DNA of 7,589 nt from an uncultured Geobacteraceae bacterium (GCA_903879825.1 CAIRND010000625.1:1-7589); one strand, 5' to 3'; positions 1-6,445 are shown, counted from the stretch's first letter. Numbers and translations are program-made. Notes: generated by a model not told the origin, from the letters alone.

Positions 1-894
1 AGCCGCAAGCGAATGGAGATTGAACGGCGCGTGTCGTCATTGTACAAAGCTGGTGAACTTGGTGCGCTACGAATGTTTTTTTCTGCAGAATCGTTTCCCC
101 AACTTGCCGAAAACATTCGTTATATGAGATCTATTCTTGATAACGACAAGAAAATTTTTGTCGAATACAATCAGAAAATCGATCAACTAAAGAGCCTTAA
201 ATCCGATCTGGAGCGTGATGCGGTAAAAAAAGAACACATTATGACCGGTATCGTTCAAAAGAAGCATGAAATCGAGGTTGAAAAAGGTAAAAAAGCGGCG
301 TATCTCGGCAAGGTTCGTCAAGATCGCATGAGTTATGAAGCGTCTTTAAAAGAGTTACAGGTTAATGCGGGCAGATTGCAGACCATGATTTCCCGCCTGG
401 AAGCTTTAAGTCGACGGAAGCTATCCTCCAGTCACGAAAAGCCCGGAACAAAGCAGAAGCCGCTGGCCGAGTTGCCACCTGTGCCGGATCGCGGATTTGG
501 ATCACAAAAAGGGCGAATGTCACTGCCAGTTCGTGGTGAAATTATAGAGTCGTACGGTAAACATAAACATCCGGAGTTTAATTCGTTCACTTTTAGCAAA
601 GGATTGTCGATATCAGCCGCATCCGGAACCGATATCAAAGCTATTTATGATGGTACAGTTATTTTTGCTGATTATTTTAAGGGTTTTGGTAATATGATGG
701 TGGTCGATCATGGCGGAGGTTATTTTTCTCTGTATGCCCATGCTTCGCGGCTTACAAAAAAAGTCGGCTCCGAGGTGGCACGGAACCAGACAATTGGTTC
801 TGTTGGTGATGTAGATTCAAGCAAGGGAAGCATTTTGTATTTTGAAATTCGCCATCAGGGTAAACCGGTAGATCCGGCTGGATGGGTTCGTTGA
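1..894 (+). CDS. EnvC-like murein hydrolase activator (LytM/M23 domain), 5' partial
   Basis: The reading frame is open from base 1, with four codons before the first Met at 13, so the gene starts upstream; 297 codons are visible, and E. coli EnvC has about 420 residues. Counting from that Met, residues 1-135 are charged, heptad-like and probably coiled coil. A Pro/Lys-rich linker follows (about 140-168), then a C-terminal LytM domain (about 169-293). Metal ligands of active M23 peptidases are missing: the usual HxGxD segment reads SKGLSIS (195-201) and the terminal HxHFEIR reads ILYFEIR (274-280); only the YAH histidine (243) remains. Such degeneracy is known in EnvC, which activates periplasmic amidases at division and is recruited by FtsEX. 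I infer an activator rather than a peptidase; ftsEX may lie just upstream. Another non-catalytic M23 protein is possible. Confidence 0.88.
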   Translation, partial: SRKRMEIERRVSSLYKAGELGALRMFFSAESFPQLAENIRYMRSILDNDKKIFVEYNQKIDQLKSLKSDLERDAVKKEHIMTGIVQKKHEIEVEKGKKAAYLGKVRQDRMSYEASLKELQVNAGRLQTMISRLEALSRRKLSSSHEKPGTKQKPLAELPPVPDRGFGSQKGRMSLPVRGEIIESYGKHKHPEFNSFTFSKGLSISAASGTDIKAIYDGTVIFADYFKGFGNMMVVDHGGGYFSLYAHASRLTKKVGSEVARNQTIGSVGDVDSSKGSILYFEIRHQGKPVDPAGWVR

Positions 895-920
895 TAATAG
901 TTCGAGTAGCATCACTATAA

Positions 921-930
921 CCGGAGGAAA
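921..930 (+). promoter_or_regulatory. Shine-Dalgarno site of ctpA
   Basis: A GGAGG core at 923-927 lies 6 nt before the ATG at 934, in the 39-bp gap after the EnvC-like gene. It fixes the ctpA start. No promoter is evident in so short a gap, which supports co-transcription from upstream. Confidence 0.8.
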
Positions 931-933
931 CAA

Positions 934-2316
934 ATGAGAGCACCAGGCAGTAAAAAAACAAGGGTAGTTGCAGGGATTGCGATAGTAGTGGCATTTTTAT
1001 TTGTTTTTATACTCAGTTCCCAGCGCCATAGTTCCGCAGAGGGGAAGGGGAGCGATTACGAATCGATTGAGCTCTTTACCGATGTCATGTCGATTATCAA
1101 GAAGAGCTACGTTGAAGAAGTTGACACCAAGAAACTGGTCTATGGTGCTATTAATGGCATGCTTACGTCGCTCGACCCACATAGCTCTTTTATGCCTCCC
1201 GATACCTATAAAGAGATGAAAATTGATACCAAAGGTGCATTTGGTGGGTTAGGTATTGAAATATCCATCAAAGATGGAGTGCTGACCGTTATTTCACCAA
1301 TTGAGGACACACCTGCATTTAAAGCCGGAATTAAAGCTGGTGACATGATTCTTAAAATTGACGAAAAATTCACCAAAGATTTGAATATAAATGACGCCGT
1401 CAAGCGCATGCGGGGCCTGAAAGGTTCTAAGGTCACTCTGACCATCATGCGTGAGGGTTTTGATAAACCGAAGGAATTTCCTCTCGTCAGAGATATCATT
1501 CAGGTTAAGAGCGTTAAGTTCCACCTGATGGAAGGCGGCTACGGTTATGTACGTATTGCCCAGTTCCAGGAAAAAACCGATGATGATCTGTCTAAAGCCC
1601 TTAAAGCCATGAAGGAAGAATATAAAGCGGAACTCAAGGGTTTGGTACTTGATATGCGCAATGATCCCGGTGGGTTACTTGATCAGGCGGTTAAAGTATC
1701 TGATCATTTTGTTGCTGATGGCAAGATGATTGTCTATACCGAAGGGCGTGAAAAAGACTCTAAAATGCAGTTCACCGCTCGAAAAGGTGGCAAAGAGCCA
1801 AACTATCCAGTCGTAGTCGTTATAAACGGTGGCAGCGCCAGTGCCTCAGAGATTGTAGCCGGGGCCCTGCAAGATCATAAACGCGCTATTATCATGGGAA
1901 CCCAAAGTTTTGGTAAGGGTTCGGTCCAGACGATTATACCGCTATCAGATGATTCGGGACTCCGCTTAACAACTGCTCGCTATTACACGCCTAATGGGCG
2001 TTCGATTCAGGCGAAAGGGATAACACCTGATATTATTGTAGAGGCAGTTGAGCTCCCTAAGGCAACCGGTAAAAAGGATGCCCTTCACCTGCGTGAAAAA
2101 GATCTTGAAAACCATTTTGAAAGTGAAGAGAAGCCCGTTTCCGGCGATGCTAAAAAAGATGAGAAAAAAAGCGAAAAGAAGGATGATAAAGCAGAAAAGA
2201 CTGAGAAAGCACCGTCAACCTTGGCAGAAAATCTAAAAGTTGACTATCAGGTTCTAAGAGCACTTGACTTGCTTAAAGGATGGGAACTTATCAAGTCAAT
2301 GGGTAACGAAAAGTAA
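934..2316 (+). CDS. ctpA: Carboxyl-terminal processing protease CtpA (peptidase S41A)
   Basis: A complete protein of 460 residues. Residues 11-28 are hydrophobic, serving as a signal peptide or N-terminal anchor, so the enzyme acts in the periplasm. A PDZ domain spans about 97-180 (GLGIEI ... AGIKAGDMIL), and the S41 catalytic core spans about 190-372. The Ser/Lys dyad is S303 in GGSASASE and K328 in SFGKGS; their 25-residue spacing equals that of S430 and K455 in E. coli Prc, and D314 matches Prc D441. The family cleaves proteins near their C-termini and in other bacteria controls peptidoglycan hydrolases or matures secreted proteins. Residues 398-427 form a Lys/Glu/Asp-rich low-complexity stretch before a more conserved tail (DYQVLRALDLLKG). 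The start is set by a strong ribosome binding site. Closeness to the EnvC-like gene suggests one operon for wall remodelling (inference). Confidence 0.96.
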   Translation: MRAPGSKKTRVVAGIAIVVAFLFVFILSSQRHSSAEGKGSDYESIELFTDVMSIIKKSYVEEVDTKKLVYGAINGMLTSLDPHSSFMPPDTYKEMKIDTKGAFGGLGIEISIKDGVLTVISPIEDTPAFKAGIKAGDMILKIDEKFTKDLNINDAVKRMRGLKGSKVTLTIMREGFDKPKEFPLVRDIIQVKSVKFHLMEGGYGYVRIAQFQEKTDDDLSKALKAMKEEYKAELKGLVLDMRNDPGGLLDQAVKVSDHFVADGKMIVYTEGREKDSKMQFTARKGGKEPNYPVVVVINGGSASASEIVAGALQDHKRAIIMGTQSFGKGSVQTIIPLSDDSGLRLTTARYYTPNGRSIQAKGITPDIIVEAVELPKATGKKDALHLREKDLENHFESEEKPVSGDAKKDEKKSEKKDDKAEKTEKAPSTLAENLKVDYQVLRALDLLKGWELIKSMGNEK

Positions 2317-2329
2317 AGAAAGAACCTGT

Positions 2330-2378
2330 CTGTTTTGAAACAGAGCCGGGTGTTGCTTGCAGCGCCCGGCTTTATATT
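2330..2378 (+). terminator. Rho-independent terminator after ctpA
   Basis: Starting 14 bp after the ctpA stop there is a small hairpin (CTGTTT 2330-2335 with AAACAG 2338-2343). It abuts a stronger one: AGCCGGGTG (2344-2352) pairs with CGCCCGGCT (2363-2371), 9 bp with one G-T wobble and a 10-nt loop. The tract TTTATATT follows. The T tract is short, so termination may be partial, allowing some read-through into the deacetylase gene. Confidence 0.7.
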
Positions 2379-2405
2379 GGCTTCAATGCCTGATATTGCT
2401 GTAAA
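2377..2405 (+). promoter_or_regulatory. Weak candidate sigma70 promoter for the deacetylase gene
   Basis: TTGGCT (2377-2382) and TGTAAA (2400-2405) are separated by 17 bp, and each matches consensus at 4 of 6 positions. It sits just after the ctpA terminator and 44 bp before the next start codon, where a promoter would be needed if termination were efficient. The match is weak and could be chance. Confidence 0.25.
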
Positions 2406-2449
2406 GCGCTCCGTAAGCGGCGCCCCAACACAGAGGGTTTCAGTCGATC

Positions 2450-3421
2450 ATGTCCGTTTATAACAAAAATAGATTTCGAAAAAAAACTTCCGGATCTCGT
2501 GTTGCAGCGCTTGTCGTTACAATTCTTATACTTGTGGCGTGCGCCGGATATTTCCTGTTTTCCCCTTCTAAAAAAATAATCGAATCGGCACATAAAGCAG
2601 AACCAGCTCTCGTAAAACCTGTTCTGCCGGCTTTGTCATCACTTCCGCACACGACCGTTTCACCAATTGTTCCTCCACTGCCACGCAAAGAAAAAAACAA
2701 CTATCCGTCTGAAACGACACTTCCTGAAAATGAAGAGCCGGACCATGGTGGCGGGTCACCTGCACGCCTGGCAATTATTATCGACGACATGGGGAGCAGC
2801 ATGTCAGAAGCCCGTTCTTTGAGCGCAATCAAAGTTCCACTGACGTTTGCGATAATTCCGGGGCTGCGCGCAGATAAGGATGTCGCGGCATTTGCTGCCA
2901 CACATAAGATTGAAACGATGATCCATATCCCTATGCAGTCACAGGGATGGCCGACACGTCATCTGGAAACTAATGGTCTGCTTGTAGCTATGGAAGCGGG
3001 TGAGCTGGAAGAGCGGGTTTCCGGTTTTGTGCAAAACTTTCCCGGAGCGGTCGGAGCAAATAATCATATGGGTTCTGAATTTACCGAGCATGAGGACAAG
3101 ATGACGTCGGTACTACAGGTTCTAAAGAAGAATAATCTCTTTTTTATCGACAGTGTCACGTCACCGGCCAGTACCGGTTTGAAGGTGGCGCAGCGACACG
3201 GCATCAGGTCCGCACGTCGGAATGTGTTTCTTGATAACGAACTGGAGCGCGGATACATACTTGGCCAGCTCAATCAGGCTGTCAGGTTGGCTAAAAAAAA
3301 TGGATCAGCAATTGCGATCTGCCACCCGCATCCGGCAACAATTTCAGCACTTACGGCAGCTCTCCCCGGTCTAGCCGGAAAGAGAGTGGTGTTAGTACCA
3401 GCGTCACAGCTGGTCAAATAG
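2450..3421 (+). CDS. Divergent polysaccharide deacetylase family protein (DUF610/YibQ-like)
   Basis: 323 residues. Residues 17-38 form a transmembrane anchor after a basic N-terminus. Residues 40-104 are a Pro/Ser/Glu-rich linker, and a domain of the divergent polysaccharide deacetylase family spans about 105-323. Recognisable segments are LAIIIDDMG (107-115, Asp pair 112-113), VPLTFAIIPG (129-138), MIHIPMQ (157-163), NNHMGS (204-209), FFIDS (231-235) and ICHPHP (290-295). These recall the NodB fold with its metal-binding Asp and His. The topology places the domain in the periplasm. Substrate and activity are unknown; acting on peptidoglycan or another glycan is inferred from the family and the neighbours. 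The ribosome binding site is poor (GAGG at 2433-2436, 13 nt away). However, the frame closes at a TAA at 2414 with no other start codon in between, so this ATG is the only upstream choice. Confidence 0.9.
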   Translation: MSVYNKNRFRKKTSGSRVAALVVTILILVACAGYFLFSPSKKIIESAHKAEPALVKPVLPALSSLPHTTVSPIVPPLPRKEKNNYPSETTLPENEEPDHGGGSPARLAIIIDDMGSSMSEARSLSAIKVPLTFAIIPGLRADKDVAAFAATHKIETMIHIPMQSQGWPTRHLETNGLLVAMEAGELEERVSGFVQNFPGAVGANNHMGSEFTEHEDKMTSVLQVLKKNNLFFIDSVTSPASTGLKVAQRHGIRSARRNVFLDNELERGYILGQLNQAVRLAKKNGSAIAICHPHPATISALTAALPGLAGKRVVLVPASQLVK

Positions 3422-4817
3422 CCTGTCTGACCACTTCAGCAAACAGCTTCTGTAGACGGTGGATAATTTTATACGCATCTTCATGAAGAACAGCTTCCGG
3501 ATTGGCAGGATCTACCGGATAAACTGACAGCCAGCTTTCTTTTCGCAATGCCCCCTCAAAACCAGCAAGAGCCTCGTTTAGAAGTAAATAGAGGCGGTTA
3601 TGAACGCCGTTAAACTCCCCCGCATCAAACCCTGGCATTTCCACATTCTTCTGTAGTAATTGTTCACCCACCATACTGAACTGGCGATAATCAAGACGAC
3701 TTGCTTCAAAGCCTATCCGTGGTAACAACAGTGATACTGATCGGGTAATCTTCTCGGCTACAAGCGCTCGTGCCGAATCAAAGGTTGCGTCGTTTTCCTG
3801 CAGGCCATAGAGAGCCGAACAGAGCATGTTGCTGACGCAATTACCGTGAAGAAATCCACGGGCCGAGCGGTCAGACGTTTCAAAATAGAAGCTGCGGTCT
3901 TCAGGATGTTCCGTAAACAGTGCACCACAGATCAGGCAGCGCTCTGCCAGACCCTCAAGGCGTGCCAGATAGGATTCCTTCTTACCAGCCTCCTTTTCTA
4001 ATAACCACGTGTGATAGAGGCATGCTCGTGTTTCCTTGGTAGCATCTACACTTCTTAAAAGGTCGCGGGTAATTTCCATAAACTGGCTATGAACTTCAGT
4101 GCCACGTGCATGGGTCAGAATCGGATAAATTTTTCCGTCAGGGTTTGTATTCAGGCTCTCTACTTTTGGACTTTTTGAAATATATGAATCAAGACAACGA
4201 TAGCCACGATTTACGGCAATTGCACGCAGAAGTGTTTTTTGATCCTTGAATATCCCATCAAATTTAATGCGTGAATCGATCAGGCAGGGAATCAGCGCCA
4301 GCGATTTTTTGTCGATGCCACGCTGGTCGAAAAGAGCGAAGATGTTTTTGCAATTTTCAAGACTGGGTAAGTCCTTAACAGGGATCAGTACCCGGTCGGC
4401 TGCATAGAGGGCATTCTGGGTAAGAATATTAAGATCCGGTCGCGTATCAATAATGACAACGCCGGATATTCCAGACTCAGCCAACATTCGTGTCAGGGTC
4501 ATTGGTCCTTTGAAGCGTTCATGAATATCACCCAGTTCAGTCGAGGAACGGATGTAGCCAACGCCATACTGACCGACCTGTACAACCTCGGAAGCTTTAG
4601 CCCCCATAAGCAGGGCATGAACATCAGGAGTATCGTCTTCTCTTTTTTGCAGCTCAAACATTTTGTCAATCGTGAAATGGTTGTCAAAAGACAGGATTGT
4701 AACCGGTAGATCCTCGCGCATCGCTTTTAGATAAATTGCAAGATTGGTTGCAAGGGTTGTCTTGCCGACGCCCCCTTTTTCGGAAGAAATCGTTATGGTA
4801 TAAGGATATACATGCAT
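3414..4817 (-). CDS. ParA/MinD-family ATPase with C-terminal cysteine-containing extension
   Basis: 467 residues, clearly longer than typical chromosomal ParA/Soj (about 250-270). Residues 5-255 are the ParA-type ATPase. The deviant Walker A is EKGGVGKTT (13-21, signature Lys14, P-loop Lys19). A degenerate Walker A' region follows near Asp45, then switch II VIIDTRPDLN (121-130, Asp124; usually DTPP), then VLIPV (143-147) and a ParA-like end (HARGTE...MEITRDLL). Residues 256-467 form an extension I do not recognise; it holds C294-x2-C297 and H324-x2-C327 with C333 nearby, a plausible zinc site. No ParB or parS-like partner is seen, so this is an orphan, and its role in plasmid/chromosome partition, positioning or regulation cannot be decided. 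The start is the only candidate after an upstream in-frame TAG, and its ribosome binding site (GGCGG) is weak. The last 8 bp overlap the convergent deacetylase gene. Confidence 0.88.
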   Translation of the reverse strand: MHVYPYTITISSEKGGVGKTTLATNLAIYLKAMREDLPVTILSFDNHFTIDKMFELQKREDDTPDVHALLMGAKASEVVQVGQYGVGYIRSSTELGDIHERFKGPMTLTRMLAESGISGVVIIDTRPDLNILTQNALYAADRVLIPVKDLPSLENCKNIFALFDQRGIDKKSLALIPCLIDSRIKFDGIFKDQKTLLRAIAVNRGYRCLDSYISKSPKVESLNTNPDGKIYPILTHARGTEVHSQFMEITRDLLRSVDATKETRACLYHTWLLEKEAGKKESYLARLEGLAERCLICGALFTEHPEDRSFYFETSDRSARGFLHGNCVSNMLCSALYGLQENDATFDSARALVAEKITRSVSLLLPRIGFEASRLDYRQFSMVGEQLLQKNVEMPGFDAGEFNGVHNRLYLLLNEALAGFEGALRKESWLSVYPVDPANPEAVLHEDAYKIIHRLQKLFAEVVRQAI

Positions 4818-4875
4818 GAATAATTGTACCGCCGTAAAGAGAGATGGTATCGACTAATTGAGAGTCGGGCGGACG

Positions 4876-4904
4876 ATACTAGTCAATTTGAGCTATCCGG
4901 TCAA
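4876..4904 (-). promoter_or_regulatory. Sigma70-like promoter of the ParA-type gene
   Basis: On the minus strand a -35 of TTGACC (4904-4899) and a -10 of TAGTAT (4881-4876) are separated by exactly 17 bp, each 5 of 6 to consensus. Transcription would begin near 4869, giving a leader of about 50 nt before the ATG at 4817. A small stem, CGACT/AGTCG (4851-4855 with 4863-4867), falls at the very start of this leader. Confidence 0.6.
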
Positions 4905-4948
4905 CCGTTTGCTGGGTAATCGGCAAATCAATTTATTTTTGGCATTAC

Positions 4949-4976
4949 TTGCATCCTGCAATAACTTGTTTATACT
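4949..4976 (+). promoter_or_regulatory. Sigma70-like promoter of the M24 peptidase gene
   Basis: TTGCAT (4949-4954) and TATACT (4971-4976) are separated by 16 bp; the -10 differs from consensus at one base. A start near 4983 would give a leader of about 90 nt to the ATG at 5074. This fits the start chosen for the M24 gene and argues against translation from 4858, which lies upstream of the promoter. Confidence 0.5.
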
Positions 4977-5062
4977 TCACACACTCGCGCCAAACGAACG
5001 TCGTATACATTCATTGAGACGGCGAAATACGTGTGAAACTATCAATCAGACTTTAACAAAAC

Positions 5063-5070
5063 GGGAGAAG
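5063..5070 (+). promoter_or_regulatory. Ribosome binding site that fixes the M24 peptidase start
   Basis: GGGAGAAG contains GGAG (5064-5067) 6 nt before the ATG at 5074. No comparable site precedes the in-frame TTG at 4858. The Met at 5074 also begins exactly where family-like sequence begins. Confidence 0.75.
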
Positions 5071-5073
5071 TGG

Positions 5074-6267
5074 ATGCGTTTGACACCAGCAACCGAACTT
5101 GAATACCGCTGCAAAAAACTTCAGGACTATATGGCGACGGAATCACTGGATGCCGTCATTATTGTTCAGAATGCCGATCTCTTTTACTTTACCGGCACGG
5201 TTCAGAGTGGGAACCTGTACGTACCGGCATCCGGCCAACCACTCTTCATGGTCCGTAAGGAAGCGGGGCGGGCCCGCATGGAGTCAGGTCTTAAGGAGGT
5301 GATTCCCTTTAGTTCGATGAAAGATATTCCCGCTTTATTAGTTCAGTATGGCTATCCCACGCCAAAGCGTATCGGCCTTGAGCTGGACGTTCTCCCGGTA
5401 AACTTTTTTGAACGATATCGTTCGCTCTACCCGAATGCCGGTTTTTGTGATGCAACTCCATTAATTCGCAAAGTACGGATGATCAAGTCGCATTATGAAA
5501 TTCACCTTTTGAAGGATGCTGCTGATCAGGTCGATCGTGTCTATCGCCGTGCCAAAGAAATTATCCGCGTCGGCATGACTGATCTGGACGTAGCCGCTGA
5601 GCTCGAATATGCAGCCCGTAAGGATGGTCATCAGGGGTTGATTCGTATGCGGGGGTTTAATTCTGACATCTGTTATGGCCAGATATTCTCCGGAACCGAC
5701 AGCGCCGTTCCGGCTTATTCGGATACACCACTTGGAGGGATGGGACTCAACCCTTCTTTTGGTCAGGGTGCTGGCTTGAAGCTGATTGAACCCCATGAAC
5801 CGATCATTATTGATTTTGCCGGGTGTGTCGATGGGTATTTGAGCGATCAAACGAGAGTGTTTTCTATTGGAGAGGTAGCAGACAAGTTGCGGAGAGCATA
5901 TGACGACATGATTGAGATTCAGACCCTAATGATGGGGGTTGCGGTGGTGGGAATGAGTTGGGGAGAATTGTATGACATCAGTGTACGACGTGCAGTTGAA
6001 ATGGGTTATTCCGATAGTTTTATGGGATCAAAGGGGTCGCAGGTCTCTTTTGTAGGACATGGACTTGGTGTTGAAATAGACGAATATCCGCTTATTGCAC
6101 GAGGCTTTAATCACATGTCACTTGAAGTAGGGATGGTCTTCGCTTTTGAACCAAAAGTGGTCTTTCCCGGTGAAGGTGCGATTGGCATCGAGAACACCTT
6201 TTATTTGAGTAATGAAGGGCTTAAACGCCTTACTCACTCGAGTGACGAGCTGGTAATTCTTAGCTGA
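5074..6267 (+). CDS. M24-family metallopeptidase (creatinase/aminopeptidase P fold)
   Basis: 397 residues from the ATG preceded by a good ribosome binding site. Residues 8-130 form a creatinase N-terminal-type domain, and about 138-397 the pita-bread catalytic domain. All five dinuclear metal ligands are present: D247 (IIIDFAG), D258 (YLSDQTR), H329 (FVGHGLG), E359 (FAFEP) and E373 (GIENT). Two accessory histidines common in prolidase and aminopeptidase P seem absent: the HGLGVEIDE segment has Asp336 where those enzymes have His, and the earlier loop reads AVPAYSD rather than a PH-type motif. The fold and hydrolase class are therefore clear, but Xaa-Pro specificity is not; a peptidase or amidinohydrolase-like enzyme is possible. 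There is no signal peptide, so it is cytoplasmic. It is probably a single-gene unit from its own promoter. No clear terminator follows, so read-through towards gltA is possible. Confidence 0.92.
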   Translation: MRLTPATELEYRCKKLQDYMATESLDAVIIVQNADLFYFTGTVQSGNLYVPASGQPLFMVRKEAGRARMESGLKEVIPFSSMKDIPALLVQYGYPTPKRIGLELDVLPVNFFERYRSLYPNAGFCDATPLIRKVRMIKSHYEIHLLKDAADQVDRVYRRAKEIIRVGMTDLDVAAELEYAARKDGHQGLIRMRGFNSDICYGQIFSGTDSAVPAYSDTPLGGMGLNPSFGQGAGLKLIEPHEPIIIDFAGCVDGYLSDQTRVFSIGEVADKLRRAYDDMIEIQTLMMGVAVVGMSWGELYDISVRRAVEMGYSDSFMGSKGSQVSFVGHGLGVEIDEYPLIARGFNHMSLEVGMVFAFEPKVVFPGEGAIGIENTFYLSNEGLKRLTHSSDELVILS

Positions 6268-6288
6268 TTTCATATAACAAAATTTTTG

Positions 6289-6318
6289 TTGCATTTTCCG
6301 TATACGGTCGAGTATAAC
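6289..6318 (+). promoter_or_regulatory. Candidate upstream gltA promoter (P1)
   Basis: TTGCAT (6289-6294) lies 18 bp before TATAAC (6313-6318). Its spacer contains the perfect palindrome CCGTATACGG, which would place a bound regulator directly on the promoter. Transcripts from here would have a leader of about 130 nt. Confidence 0.35.
6298..6307. promoter_or_regulatory. Palindrome CCGTATACGG, candidate operator 1
   Basis: A perfect 10-bp palindrome between the -35 and -10 of the upstream gltA promoter candidate. A related palindrome sits 33 bp downstream, centre to centre. The regulator is not known from the sequence. Geobacter gltA is known to be repressed by HgtR, but I cannot say this is its site. 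Confidence 0.4.
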
Positions 6319-6330
6319 AGCAAAAATAAA

Positions 6331-6340
6331 TTGTATACAG
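6331..6340. promoter_or_regulatory. Palindrome TTGTATACAG, candidate operator 2
   Basis: Contains the perfect 8-bp palindrome TGTATACA (6332-6339) with the same GTATAC core as the upstream site. It lies just downstream of the predicted start of P1. A half-like GTAT also occurs at 6340-6343. Confidence 0.35.
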
Positions 6341-6384
6341 TATGCTAAAAAAGAGTCCAGTTTCTCCCCGTATTACTGATGGAT

Positions 6385-6413
6385 TTGATGTGAGGAATGT
6401 AAAAAAGTATTTT
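6385..6413 (+). promoter_or_regulatory. Candidate downstream gltA promoter (P2)
   Basis: TTGATG (6385-6390) and TATTTT (6408-6413) are 17 bp apart, each 4 of 6 to consensus. A start near 6420 would give a leader of about 35 nt, the shorter and more usual arrangement. It is a weaker match than desirable for a highly expressed gene. Confidence 0.35.
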
Positions 6414-6439
6414 ATCCGGGTTTAACCCCACACCACGAA

Positions 6440-6445
6440 AAGGAG
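6440..6445 (+). promoter_or_regulatory. Ribosome binding site of gltA
   Basis: AAGGAG lies 9 nt before the ATG at 6455, a strong match to the 16S rRNA anti-Shine-Dalgarno sequence, consistent with a well-expressed central-metabolism gene. Confidence 0.85.

Larger units (their letters stand above)
4818..5073. other. Divergent intergenic region between the ParA-type and M24 genes
   Basis: 256 bp, AT-rich in the centre. It holds one promoter candidate for each direction. Between the minus-strand -10 and the ParA-type gene lie short inverted repeats: GTATCG (4847-4852) with CGATAC (4874-4879), and CGACT with AGTCG. These could be an operator or leader hairpin but are short. The M24 reading frame stays open back to a TTG at 4858, but the translated stretch looks non-coding and contains the minus-strand promoter. 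Confidence 0.7.

Noticed and set aside
3364..3385. CCGG-based imperfect hairpin near the end of the deacetylase gene
   Set aside because: The stem is only 4 bp plus an interrupted outer part, inside coding sequence, with no T tract on either strand.
3414..4817. Chromosomal or plasmid partition locus (parABS)
   Set aside because: No parB gene and no repeated parS-like palindrome is visible beside the ParA-type gene, and its neighbours are housekeeping genes.
4939..4954. Sigma54-like -24/-12 element (TTGGCATTACTTGCAT)
   Set aside because: The GG and GC dinucleotides are separated by 8 bp instead of the required 10. The same bases serve better as the -35 region of a sigma70 promoter.
4858..5073. 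Possible 72-residue N-terminal extension of the M24 protein starting at a TTG
   Set aside because: It has no ribosome binding site, does not resemble family N-termini, covers the promoters of both divergent genes and lies before the likely transcription start. The ATG at 5074 has a good ribosome binding site.
5461..5850. 129-codon open frame on the minus strand
   Set aside because: It lies antisense within the catalytic domain of the M24 gene, with no ribosome binding site or recognisable motif.
6276..6290. AACAAAA/TTTTGTT inverted repeat after the M24 gene as a terminator
   Set aside because: The stem is almost all A-T with a one-base centre and no following T tract, so it would not form a stable terminator.
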